49,827 nt of DNA from an uncultured Pelagibacteraceae bacterium (GTDB taxonomy: Bacteria > Pseudomonadota > Alphaproteobacteria > Pelagibacterales > Pelagibacteraceae): assembly GCA_902636075.1 (NCBI GenBank), contig CACPQM010000010.1, forward strand, positions 1-49,827. Direction: 5' to 3'. Position 1 is the stretch's first letter, and each line of letters opens with the position of its first letter. Both the position numbers and the translations under genes were made by a program. Positions 1 to 8,436 of the stretch are shown here, piece after piece. A model generated the notes under the pieces. It was not told the origin of the DNA, searched no databases, and was given only the letters and a program-made list of their open reading frames with translations.

Positions 1-507
1 TTACCTTTAATAATAACAATTTCTGTATTTATTTTTATATTTGATGGAAGTCCCATAATTTATAAGCAAATAAGAATAGGCTATAAAGGTAGAAAATTTA
101 CAATGTTAAAATTTAGAACAATGCGTAATATTTTTTTTAAAAATGAAGATTTAAGATTAACCTTTTTTGGAAGAATATTAAGAAAATCTAGTCTTGATGA
201 ATTACCTCAATTGATTAATGTTTTAAAAAAAGATATGTCCTTAGTTGGTCCACGGCCATTGCCAGAGATTATTGAGCAAAAAATTGAAAAATCAATTAAA
301 TACAGAAGGAGAAAAATTTTACCAGGTATAACCGGACTGTCCCAAGTTAATTATACTGGAAAAAAAAGGAAGCTATCTGATAAAATTTATTTAGATATAA
401 AGTTCATAAATAATTATAATTTATATAATTATTTCAAAGTGTTATTTAAAACACCTATTGTCATTTTAATCAGATTTTTAAAAAATAAAACTTCGATAAT
501 TAAGTAG
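1..507 (+). CDS. Initiating sugar (glycosyl-1-phosphate) transferase, 5'-truncated
   Basis: The frame is open from base 1, so the start lies outside the window; 168 codons are visible. The protein matches the C-terminal part of the bacterial sugar transferase family (PglC/WcaJ/WbaP type), which moves a sugar phosphate from a UDP-sugar to undecaprenyl phosphate at the inner membrane as the first step of glycan assembly. Visible landmarks are a membrane segment at the very start (LPLIITISVFIFIF), then DGSPIIYKQIRIG, KFRTMR, RKSSLDELPQLINVL and the hallmark MSLVGPRPLP. GITGLSQVNY follows near the end. It heads a same-strand run of sugar-modifying genes. Substrate is unknown; an acetamido or diamino sugar fits the neighbours. 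Confidence 0.9.
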   Translation, partial: LPLIITISVFIFIFDGSPIIYKQIRIGYKGRKFTMLKFRTMRNIFFKNEDLRLTFFGRILRKSSLDELPQLINVLKKDMSLVGPRPLPEIIEQKIEKSIKYRRRKILPGITGLSQVNYTGKKRKLSDKIYLDIKFINNYNLYNYFKVLFKTPIVILIRFLKNKTSIIK

Positions 508-605
508 GGTATCTCAATTTTAAAATAATTATATTTGAAGTACAAAAATTTGTCACAAATTTATTTGATAACGATATATAATTCTGTAATTATTTATAAT
601 ATATC

Positions 606-1280
606 ATGAAAAAAAAAATATTAATTTTATCACCTCACGCAGATGATGAAATATTAGGCTGCGGAGGATTTATTTCCAAATATTCAAAGAAAAATTATCA
701 TATACATGTTTTAATTTTGACTAATGCCAACAAAGGTGCGCCAGAGATTTATTCATCAGAAAATATTAATCTCATAAGAAGTGAATCAAAAATAGCAAAT
801 AAATTTATTGGTACAAAAAAATTATATTTTGAAAATTTACCAGCATTAAATTTAATTAATTATCCGATTTATAAAATTACAAATATCATTAATAAATATA
901 TCATAGATACTAATCCAGAAATTATTTTAATACCATCCGCAAATGATATTCATGATGACCATAAAATAATTTTTAAGGCAGCAAAAGTTTCTATAAGACC
1001 TAATAAGAAAAGTAATTTAAAAAAGATTTTATCTTATGAAGTACTTTCTGAAACTGAATGGAATGAAGATGGTAAGTCTTTCAATCCAAACTATTTTGTA
1101 AGTTTAAGTAAGTCTGAAATTCATAAGAAAGTGAATGCTTTTCTTAAGTACAAGTCACAAGTTAAAAGATTTCCTCATCCAAGATCAAAGGAAGCAATTA
1201 TAAATTTATCAAAAGTAAGAGGAAGTCAAGTATTTAAGAAATATGCAGAAGCCTTTAAAGTAGAGAAAATACTAGATTAA
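606..1280 (+). CDS. PIG-L / LmbE-like N-deacetylase
   Basis: The 224-residue protein carries both metal-site motifs of the PIG-L (LmbE) zinc deacetylase family: SPHADDEILGCGG at residues 9-21 and HDDH at residues 116-119. Known members remove N-acetyl groups from GlcNAc-containing substrates such as GlcNAc-PI, mycothiol precursors and antibiotic sugars. Its place among surface-glycan genes suggests it deacetylates an amino sugar or a lipid-linked glycan, which is inference. There is no signal peptide, so it should be cytoplasmic. No Shine-Dalgarno is evident before the ATG. The 98-nt upstream gap holds AT-rich promoter-like sequence and a short inverted repeat at 548-560. Confidence 0.85.
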   Translation: MKKKILILSPHADDEILGCGGFISKYSKKNYHIHVLILTNANKGAPEIYSSENINLIRSESKIANKFIGTKKLYFENLPALNLINYPIYKITNIINKYIIDTNPEIILIPSANDIHDDHKIIFKAAKVSIRPNKKSNLKKILSYEVLSETEWNEDGKSFNPNYFVSLSKSEIHKKVNAFLKYKSQVKRFPHPRSKEAIINLSKVRGSQVFKKYAEAFKVEKILD

Positions 1281-1351
1281 ATATGAAACTAGAATTGGCG
1301 TTAGTTGTATAATAAATTCAAATTTATTTGTGAAGGGAGTTGTGACAAAGT

Positions 1352-2518
1352 ATGCGAGAAAAAAATTGGCCAAATTTTGATAAAGATTTAATTTCTAAAA
1401 TTGGAAACATAATTAGTTCGGGAAAAATAAATTATACAGAAGGTCCTTATGGAATTGAATTTGAGAAAAAATTCTCAAAGTTTGTTGGTAATAAATACTC
1501 AATAGCTATTTGTAACGGAACTGCAGCGTTAGAGGTAGCGATTAAATCTTTAAAACTTCCAAAAAATTCAGAAATTATAGTCACTGCTAGAAGTTTTTTT
1601 TCTTCAGCATCATGTATTGTTAATACTGGATACATTCCTGTTTTTGCAGATGTAAATTTATCAACTCAAAATATCTCTCTTGAAGAGATTAAAAAAAAAA
1701 TAACAAAAAAAACAAAAGCTATAATTTGTGTACACCTTGGAGGACTACCTTGTGATATGCCTGGTATTAAAAAATTAGTTTATAAAAAAAAAATAAAAAT
1801 TATTGAAGATTGCTCTCAAGCTCATGGAGCATCAATAAATAATAAGCAAGTAGGATCTTTCGGTGATATTAGTACTTGGTCATTTTGTAATGACAAAATA
1901 ATATCAACACTTGGAGAAGGAGGTATGATTTCTACAAATAACAAATTTTTTTATGAGTTTTGTAAAAGACAGATAAATCATGGAGTAAATTATAAAAATA
2001 ATAAAAAAACAGATAAATTTGTATATAATAGAGACTACTTTGGAACAAATCTAAGAATTACTGAAATTCAATCATTTGCAGGATTGCAACAGCTTAAAAA
2101 ACTGAAAAAAATTCAAAAAAAAAGAGAAAATATTTCTAAAAGTTATTTTGACTTAATTTCAAAGTATCAAAATTATTTTTATTCTTATTTTCCAAAAAAA
2201 GAAATTAAATCTGCATGGTATAGGTTTTATTTTTTTATTAAAAGAGATGTAAAAAATTATAAAAAAATCAGATTTCATATTATTAAAAATCTAAAAATGA
2301 ATAATTTAAGATGTTTTACTGGTTCCTGTCCCGAAATATATTTAGAAAAGGCTTTTAAAAAGTTAAGTAATTCCAAGCCCTTAAGATTAAAAAATTGTAA
2401 AATTTTAGGAGAGACAAGTATAGCATTGGATATTAATCATACCTTAACATATTCCCAACATAAAAAAAAATCATTAAAATTAAAACGTGTAATTGAAAAA
2501 ACCTTTAAACTTAAATGA
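1352..2518 (+). CDS. DegT/DnrJ/EryC1/StrS-family PLP sugar aminotransferase
   Basis: This 388-residue fold-type-I PLP enzyme belongs to the family that aminates keto-sugar nucleotides (ArnB, PglE, perosamine synthase). Visible landmarks are NGTAALEVA at about 55-63, EDCSQAHGA at 152-160 (PLP ring contacts) and the Schiff-base lysine K182 in CNDKIISTLGEGGM. The ATG at 1352 follows a purine-rich AAGGGAG at 1333-1339, a good ribosome site in a region where such sites are rare. Its last codons overlap the next gene by 4 nt (ATGA). A keto-sugar from the downstream CapD-type dehydratase is a plausible substrate. The exact sugar product cannot be read from sequence. Confidence 0.88.
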   Translation: MREKNWPNFDKDLISKIGNIISSGKINYTEGPYGIEFEKKFSKFVGNKYSIAICNGTAALEVAIKSLKLPKNSEIIVTARSFFSSASCIVNTGYIPVFADVNLSTQNISLEEIKKKITKKTKAIICVHLGGLPCDMPGIKKLVYKKKIKIIEDCSQAHGASINNKQVGSFGDISTWSFCNDKIISTLGEGGMISTNNKFFYEFCKRQINHGVNYKNNKKTDKFVYNRDYFGTNLRITEIQSFAGLQQLKKLKKIQKKRENISKSYFDLISKYQNYFYSYFPKKEIKSAWYRFYFFIKRDVKNYKKIRFHIIKNLKMNNLRCFTGSCPEIYLEKAFKKLSNSKPLRLKNCKILGETSIALDINHTLTYSQHKKKSLKLKRVIEKTFKLK

Positions 2519-3486
2519 ATGTACTTATCACTGGTGGAGCAGGATATATTGGATCAGCAACTTCATATTTATTAATTAAAAAAAAAATTAAATCTGTAAT
2601 TATTGATAAATTAATTTATAAAAAAAATAATATTATTCCAAAAAAAAGTATATTTTTTAAATCAAATATTTCAAATACTATTTTAGTAAAAAAAATAATC
2701 AAAAAATATAATATTAATTCTGTAATTCATTTTGCTGCATATAAAGATATTGAAGAGTCAACATCTAAGCCAAAAAAATATTATAAAAATAATTATTTAA
2801 TAACAAAAAAGTTTATTGATTGTTGTAAAGAAAATGGGGTTAGCAATTTTATTTTCTCTTCTACAGCAGCAGTATATGGAAATTTACATAAAAATAAAAA
2901 AGTTTTAGAAAATTCACCACTTAAACCAATAAGTATTTATGGTCTAACAAAAAAAAAAATTGAGAAATATTTAATTAGAATATCAGATAAAAAATTCAAG
3001 TTTTTTTCTTTAAGATATTTTAATGTTTTAGGTGCTGATAAATACTTAAAATATGGACCAATTGAATCAAATGTAAATAGTTTTTCTAATAATTTATATA
3101 AATCTATAATATCCAAAAAAGACTTTAAAATTTTTGGAAATAATCACAAAACTATGGATGGAACACCCGTCAGAGACTTTATACATGTTGATGATTTAGC
3201 GAAAATTCATTTTGAAACATTAAAATACCTAATCAAAAACAAAAAAAACCAGATTTGTAACTGTGGTTATGGAAAGGGATACTCTATAAAACAAGTTATT
3301 GAAACTTTACTTAAAAATAAAGATTTGAATTTTAATTATTCTTTTTCAAAAAAAAGGCCTGGAGATATAAGTTATATGGTGGCAGATACCAAAAAAATAA
3401 ACAAAATTTTAAATTGGAAACCCAGGCATTCTGACCTTGAAAATATGATATTTTCCGAGCTGAGATGGAAGAAAAAAAAAAAATGA
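2515..3486 (+). CDS. galE: UDP-glucose 4-epimerase-like, extended SDR
   Basis: The 323-residue protein is an extended short-chain dehydrogenase/reductase of GalE type. It has the N-terminal NAD site TGGAGYIGS, HFAAYK, the catalytic SSTAAVYG serine region, YGLTKKK (YxxxK) at about 142-148, RYFNVLGAD, and DGTPVRDFIHVDDLA, which is diagnostic of GalE-like enzymes. It should interconvert UDP-Glc/UDP-Gal or the N-acetyl forms. Translation is coupled to the aminotransferase (ATGA overlap). The gene is very rich in AAA codons and ends in a run of 12 A (3472-3483) just before TGA, so its lysine tail is open to slippage. Substrate preference is undetermined. Confidence 0.85.
   Translation: MNVLITGGAGYIGSATSYLLIKKKIKSVIIDKLIYKKNNIIPKKSIFFKSNISNTILVKKIIKKYNINSVIHFAAYKDIEESTSKPKKYYKNNYLITKKFIDCCKENGVSNFIFSSTAAVYGNLHKNKKVLENSPLKPISIYGLTKKKIEKYLIRISDKKFKFFSLRYFNVLGADKYLKYGPIESNVNSFSNNLYKSIISKKDFKIFGNNHKTMDGTPVRDFIHVDDLAKIHFETLKYLIKNKKNQICNCGYGKGYSIKQVIETLLKNKDLNFNYSFSKKRPGDISYMVADTKKINKILNWKPRHSDLENMIFSELRWKKKKK
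3472..3483 (+). repeat. A12 homopolymer at the 3' end of galE
   Basis: Twelve consecutive A residues encode the terminal lysines of the epimerase, directly before the TGA stop. A one-base change would only alter or extend the C-terminal tail. It is one of the two longest A-runs I noticed in coding sequence here. Confidence 0.9.
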
Positions 3487-3557
3487 ATGGTCAAAAATAT
3501 TATAATCTGTATTAATCATGTAAAATATTGAAAATAAAAGATAATTAAATTTTGTTT

Positions 3558-5555
3558 ATGTCTAATTTTATTAAAGAATTTTCAAATAGTATTTTTTCAC
3601 TTCACAGATACTCAAAACGAGTAATCGCCATTATAACCGATTCATTTTTATGCATTTTATGTACTTGGTTAGCTTTTACATTAAGGTTAGAAGAAGTAGT
3701 TATATTAAAAGAATTTAATTTTTATCCAGCTTTAATATCTGTAATTATGGCAATACCAATATTTTGGTTATTTGGATTATATAGAACTATATTTCGATTT
3801 ACTAGTTTATCAATCATTCTGAATATATTGTCATCAACATTTGTATACGGAATACTGTACTTTTTAGTGATTGGAGTTTATGGAGTTGCAAGTCACACAT
3901 CTTATTATGCAATTGTTCCAAGATCCATTGGCATTATTCAGCCAATGTTTTTGTTTTTTGCAATAATCTGCTCAAGATTAGCAGTAAAATATTTATTAAC
4001 AAATAATTATAACTTTAGAAAATCTTTAAGTAAAAAAAATGTATTTATTTATGGCGCGGGCGATGCGGGAAGACAACTTGTAGTTTCATTAGAAAATAGT
4101 CCTGAATTTAAAGTTAAAGGCTTTTTAGATGACGATATTCAATTACATAGACAAGTTCTATTGGGTCAAAATATTTATTCACCAAATAATCTAGAAAAAC
4201 TAATTAAAAATTACGGTATTAGTATAGTTTTCTTAGCACTGCCCTCTATAAGTAGAAAAAAAAGAAATCAAATAATCGAAAAATTAAACCAATATAAATT
4301 AATTGTTAAAACACTTCCTAGCATATCCCAGATTGTTGATGGCAGAATAACTGTATCTGACATTAAAGATTTAAATATTGATGATTTATTAAATCGTGAT
4401 GAAGTTAAGCCAGAATTAAAATTATTAAATAAAAATATTAATTCTAAAACAGTATTAGTAACGGGGGCAGGAGGGTCTATTGGCTCTGAATTATCTCGTC
4501 AGATTATAAAATTAAATCCAAATAAATTATTATTGTTAGAACTAAATGAGTTTGCATTATATAAAATCTATGAGGAATTGAAGGTCATAAATAAAAATTT
4601 AAAAATCATTTCATTACTTGTTAATGTGCAAAATCAAGAAAAATTAGAGACTATATTCGAGTCATTTAAAGTCGATACCGTTTATCATGCTGCAGCTTAT
4701 AAACATGTGCCTTTAGTTGAAGAAAATATATGTGAGGGAATTCAAAATAATGTCTTTGGCACTTTGGCTGTTGCAAAAGCATCAATTAATAAAAATATTT
4801 CAAATCTAGTTTTAATATCAAGTGATAAAGCAGTTAGACCAACTAATATAATGGGTGCTTCTAAAAGACTCTCTGAACTTTGTATGCAGGCTATTTATAA
4901 TGACACTAAAGATACTAGTGCTCATTTTTCCATTGTTAGATTTGGAAATGTATTAGAGTCCTCTGGCTCTGTAATTCCAAAATTTAAAAAACAAATCAGA
5001 GAAGGTGGACCTGTTACTCTAACCCACAAAGATGTAACTCGTTATTTTATGACAGTAACAGAGGCAGCTCAATTAGTAATTCAAGCAGGAGCTATGGGAA
5101 AAAAATCTGAAGTATTTGTATTAGATATGGGTGAGAGTGTAAAAATAAGAGATTTAATTTATAAAATGATTAACTTATCAGGTTTAAATGTTAAAGATAA
5201 AGGAAATCCAAATGGTGATATCGAAATTAAGATAACAGGACTGAGACCAGGAGAAAAATTATACGAAGAATTATTACTAGGAGATAACCCTAAAAAAACA
5301 ATTCATTCAAAAATACAAAAGACAAATGATTCTTATATTCCTCTTGATCAATTAAATATTGAGTTAAAAAATTTAAAAAATTTAATAAATGCAAACAATG
5401 TTGAAGAGGTTAAAAATCTATTAGATAAAATACTTAAATTGTACAAGACTAATTCAAAAATTGTTGATCATATATATATTGAGCAAAATTCATCAAAAGA
5501 ATATGCAAAAAATAAACATCTTATTAAAGATAATAAAGTAGTTAAAATCAGATAA
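3558..5555 (+). CDS. Membrane-anchored nucleotide-sugar 4,6-dehydratase, FlaA1/CapD/WbpM type
   Basis: This 665-residue protein has the architecture of WbpM/PglF/CapD. About four N-terminal membrane segments (residues ~15-155) are followed by a first Rossmann-like domain (FIYGAGDAGRQLV near 165) and a C-terminal SDR domain starting at VLVTGAGGSIGSELSRQI (~297). The SDR domain has SSDKAVRPTNIMGASKR near 420 (MxxxK in place of YxxxK, as in this family), RFGNVLESSGSVIP, and TGLRPGEKLYEELL. These enzymes make UDP-4-keto-6-deoxy-HexNAc for bacillosamine- or QuiNAc-type sugars. An in-frame TTG lies 6 nt upstream; I prefer the ATG at 3558. It probably supplies the aminotransferase at 1352. Confidence 0.92.
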   Translation: MSNFIKEFSNSIFSLHRYSKRVIAIITDSFLCILCTWLAFTLRLEEVVILKEFNFYPALISVIMAIPIFWLFGLYRTIFRFTSLSIILNILSSTFVYGILYFLVIGVYGVASHTSYYAIVPRSIGIIQPMFLFFAIICSRLAVKYLLTNNYNFRKSLSKKNVFIYGAGDAGRQLVVSLENSPEFKVKGFLDDDIQLHRQVLLGQNIYSPNNLEKLIKNYGISIVFLALPSISRKKRNQIIEKLNQYKLIVKTLPSISQIVDGRITVSDIKDLNIDDLLNRDEVKPELKLLNKNINSKTVLVTGAGGSIGSELSRQIIKLNPNKLLLLELNEFALYKIYEELKVINKNLKIISLLVNVQNQEKLETIFESFKVDTVYHAAAYKHVPLVEENICEGIQNNVFGTLAVAKASINKNISNLVLISSDKAVRPTNIMGASKRLSELCMQAIYNDTKDTSAHFSIVRFGNVLESSGSVIPKFKKQIREGGPVTLTHKDVTRYFMTVTEAAQLVIQAGAMGKKSEVFVLDMGESVKIRDLIYKMINLSGLNVKDKGNPNGDIEIKITGLRPGEKLYEELLLGDNPKKTIHSKIQKTNDSYIPLDQLNIELKNLKNLINANNVEEVKNLLDKILKLYKTNSKIVDHIYIEQNSSKEYAKNKHLIKDNKVVKIR

Positions 5556-5608
5556 TTAATTTAAATTATTGCTTTGTCTGAATTATTATAATAAATCAAA
5601 AATAAAAT

Positions 5609-6859
5609 ATGAGTAAAAAAATAGTTAGTGATGAAATAGATTTGTTAGGATTTATTTTAATACTATGGAAAAATAAGATTAAAATTTTTCTCATCACAGC
5701 TTTATTTGTTATTACAATGTTGCTGTATCAATCAACTAAAATTAAAACAACTACAATATCTAAAATTACAGCAATAACAGAAATTAGACCTGTTACAAGT
5801 TTTGATGAAGCAAAATATGAAGCCTATAATTTTTATATTAAAAAAATGAATCAATTAGAAATAATTAAAGATTTAGAAATTAAAGATTTGCAAAGAGCAC
5901 GAGAAAATATAAATAAAAGTTTTATAGGTGTTGAAATTAACAAAGTGTACTTACTTGAACTATTTATTGATCAAATTAGAAAAAATGATTTCATCTCTAA
6001 GATTGCAAAAAAATCTAATTTAATTAAAACAGAAAATTATGAAAGTTCTGAGGCATATGAAAAAGCAATTAATGAATTAGTAAATTCTATTAAAATAGTA
6101 TCACCTGAATATCATGAAAAAACTGGCGAACGTTTAACCAACTGGAAAATTATATTTGATACCTACAATATATCAAATTGGAATAACTTCTTAAAATTAT
6201 TAAATGAATCAGCAAATAAAGAGATTCAGATTTTTCTTCGTGATACTTTTGAAGACTACAAGGCTAGCAAAGAAAAATTAATTAAATATGAAATTGAGGA
6301 TATTGAAATAAAAATATTGGATGAATTAGAAAATTATGAAAAACAAATGATAAATAGGATCGCTTTTTTAACTGAACAAGCTGCAATTGCACGGAAATTA
6401 GAAATTGCAAAAACTAATTTGACAAGTAACACATTTAGATCGCAAACTTTTTCAACCGAAAGTGGAATAATAACAAATTTGAGAACAGAAACTCCTTATT
6501 ACATGAGAGGCTATGAGATGATCGAAAAAGAAATTGATTTGATAAAAAATAGAAATAATCAAAAATCTTTTAATGACAGTTTAATTCAATTGGAGTCTAA
6601 AAAAAATTTATTAAGGCAAAATAGGGATAATGAGAGAATTCAAAGTTTATTAGAAGATACACCTATACTAAAATCAAATAGTTTTTCAGCTGCAAAAATA
6701 TTGTTTGAAAAAACTATGTCCAGCAGAAAAGGTTTCAGCAAAGCTGATAATAATAAAAAAATGATTATATTATCAGGTATAATTGGTGTTATATTTGCAA
6801 TATTTTATGTCATAATCTCAGCTGCTATTCAAAAGCGTAATAAGGTATTTAAATCATAG
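5609..6859 (+). CDS. Wzz-like polysaccharide chain-length regulator
   Basis: The 416-residue protein has one membrane helix near each end (about residues 27-45 and 386-408). Between them lies a long, charged, helix-prone periplasmic region. This is the layout of polysaccharide co-polymerase (Wzz) proteins, which set chain length with a Wzy polymerase. No Walker motifs are present, so it is not a BY-kinase fusion. Sequence conservation in this family is low and the call rests mainly on topology and on its position between the sugar-nucleotide genes and the ligase-like gene. Confidence 0.75.
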   Translation: MSKKIVSDEIDLLGFILILWKNKIKIFLITALFVITMLLYQSTKIKTTTISKITAITEIRPVTSFDEAKYEAYNFYIKKMNQLEIIKDLEIKDLQRARENINKSFIGVEINKVYLLELFIDQIRKNDFISKIAKKSNLIKTENYESSEAYEKAINELVNSIKIVSPEYHEKTGERLTNWKIIFDTYNISNWNNFLKLLNESANKEIQIFLRDTFEDYKASKEKLIKYEIEDIEIKILDELENYEKQMINRIAFLTEQAAIARKLEIAKTNLTSNTFRSQTFSTESGIITNLRTETPYYMRGYEMIEKEIDLIKNRNNQKSFNDSLIQLESKKNLLRQNRDNERIQSLLEDTPILKSNSFSAAKILFEKTMSSRKGFSKADNNKKMIILSGIIGVIFAIFYVIISAAIQKRNKVFKS

Positions 6860-6895
6860 TAAAAATTCAATAATTCTAAGAATTTTTAGTATAAT
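6860..6895 (+). promoter_or_regulatory. AT-rich inverted repeat followed by a TATAAT box in the gap before the ligase gene
   Basis: The 137-nt gap between the Wzz-like and ligase-like genes starts with a 9-bp inverted repeat (6860-6868 with 6880-6888, 11-nt loop). It is followed at once by TATAAT at 6890-6895. No clear -35 box is seen: TTCAAT at 6866 is weak. This could be a weak terminator with a promoter for the downstream gene, or chance in AT-rich DNA. Confidence 0.25.
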
Positions 6896-6996
6896 ATAGA
6901 ATAATTCATTTTAACCGTTAATTGTTTTAAATCAAAAAATAACTTAACTAAAAAAAGAATAGTTTTAATATGTTTCGTATTTAAAAATAACTTTAA

Positions 6997-8247
6997 ATGA
7001 AAAATTATATTTTATTTGATACTTTGCCTAGATGGATAATTATTCTTATGCCCGCCTTGTTAATATCGGGACCTTTTTTATCCGATTTAGGTGTGTCAAT
7101 TGTAGCTATATTGTTTTTAATAAATTCAAAAAAAGAAAATTTACTAAAATATTATAATAATTATTACTTTAAATTTTTTTGTTTATTTAATTTAATTTTA
7201 ATTTTAAGTTCTTTATTATCTGACAACACTTTAATTTCACTAAAAAATTCTTTATTTTATTTTCGATTTGGCATCTTTTCATTATGTTTTTGGTATTTGT
7301 TAGAAAAAAATGACAATATAATAAAGTATCTTTTTATCTCAATTTTAGCTTGTTTTTCATCTCTGGTATTGGATGGTTATATACAATATTTTTTTGGAAA
7401 GAATTTACTAGGATATGAACTATTTAATCAATATAGAGTAAGTAGTTTTTTTGGCTCCGAATTAATATTAGGAAGTTATTTAGCAAGATTTTTTCCAATT
7501 TTATTTGGATTATTTATATTTTTAGACCAATCAAAAAAAAGCAAGCCATTATTGTTTTGTCTAACAATAGTTTTTATTTTATCTGAGGGTTTAATTTTTT
7601 TAAGTGGAGAAAGGCTAGCACTTTTTTTTATGAATTTATCAGCTGTATATATTATTTTATTGTTAAAAGAATATAAGATTTACAGGTTTTGGACATATAT
7701 TGCGTCTTTATGCTTAATATTTATTCTGTTGAACTTGTTTCCAGTTTCCAAGGATAGATTGATTGATCAAACAGTTCGAGATTTTACAAGAAATTCAGAT
7801 GACAAAGTATACATATTCTCAAAACCACATAATGATATGTATATTACCGCTTATAGAATTTTCCTAGATAACAAGTTTTTTGGCGTGGGACCTAGACAAT
7901 ATAGAAACACATGCGATGAATATTCAGTCTCTGTATATTCTTGTGAAACACATCCACATAACACATATATCGAACTACTTTCAGAAGCGGGAATATTTGC
8001 TTTTTTGATCGTTGCTTCACTTTTTATTTTGATATGTTATTTATCATTTAAACATTTTATCTTTAAGTTTTTTCAAAATAAAAAAGGATTAATAAACGAT
8101 TTTGAGGTTTGTATGTTAAGTGCTTTATTTATTAGTTTATGGCCTTTATCTCCAAGTGGTAGTTTTTTTAATAATTGGATGTCTATTGTTTATTATTTTC
8201 CAGTTGGAATTCTACTTTGGCAAAGATCAAAAAGTATAAAAGTTTAA
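6997..8247 (+). CDS. O-antigen ligase/polymerase-like membrane protein (WaaL/Wzy_C family)
   Basis: This 416-residue polytopic membrane protein has roughly ten or more hydrophobic segments and one large loop. The loop carries FFGVGPRQYRN and HPHNTYIELLSEAG near residues 318-331, the conserved H-x-N-x-Y-x-E block of the O-antigen ligase (Wzy_C) family. Such proteins join or polymerise undecaprenyl-linked glycans on the periplasmic face. Ligase and Wzy-type polymerase cannot be separated from sequence alone. It is the last gene of the polysaccharide run before the 5S rRNA. The next gene start is in 5S territory, 64 nt away. Confidence 0.8.
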   Translation: MKNYILFDTLPRWIIILMPALLISGPFLSDLGVSIVAILFLINSKKENLLKYYNNYYFKFFCLFNLILILSSLLSDNTLISLKNSLFYFRFGIFSLCFWYLLEKNDNIIKYLFISILACFSSLVLDGYIQYFFGKNLLGYELFNQYRVSSFFGSELILGSYLARFFPILFGLFIFLDQSKKSKPLLFCLTIVFILSEGLIFLSGERLALFFMNLSAVYIILLLKEYKIYRFWTYIASLCLIFILLNLFPVSKDRLIDQTVRDFTRNSDDKVYIFSKPHNDMYITAYRIFLDNKFFGVGPRQYRNTCDEYSVSVYSCETHPHNTYIELLSEAGIFAFLIVASLFILICYLSFKHFIFKFFQNKKGLINDFEVCMLSALFISLWPLSPSGSFFNNWMSIVYYFPVGILLWQRSKSIKV

Positions 8248-8277
8248 AAAGCCAATAAAAATAACAAAAAATTTAAT

Positions 8278-8305
8278 TTTACAAAATTTAAGTATTATGT
8301 ATAAA
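8278..8305 (+). promoter_or_regulatory. Candidate promoter for the isolated 5S rRNA gene
   Basis: TTTACA at 8278-8283 and TATAAA at 8300-8305 are separated by 16 nt, close to the sigma-70 consensus. The predicted start falls at about 8311-8313, the first base of mature 5S rRNA. A dedicated promoter would be needed here because no 23S gene precedes the 5S. Confidence 0.45.
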
Positions 8306-8310
8306 GACTT

Positions 8311-8426
8311 GCCTGGTGATTATTGCGAAAGTGTAATACCCGATCCCATTCCGAACTCGGAAGTCAAGCCTTTCTGCGCCGATGGTACTTTGTCTTAAGA
8401 CACGGAAGAGTAGGACATTGCCAGGC
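8311..8426 (+). rRNA. rrf: 5S ribosomal RNA
   Basis: The 116-nt sequence shows 5S landmarks: GCCTGG at 8311-8316 pairs with CCAGGC at 8421-8426 (helix I), CCCGATCCCATTCCGAACTC for loop B/helix III, GATGGTACTTTG, and GGAAGAGTAGGACATTGCCA. No 16S or 23S lies beside it: upstream are polysaccharide genes and downstream an epimerase. This matches the known SAR11 arrangement in which HVR2 separates 5S from 16S-23S. No terminator follows it. Confidence 0.96.
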
Positions 8427-8436
8427 TATAACCCAG

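Noticed and set aside
8323..8436. Upstream extension of the epimerase frame into the 5S gene
   Set aside because: The extended N-terminus is translated 5S rRNA and has no SDR features; the Rossmann motif begins right after the ATG at 8437.
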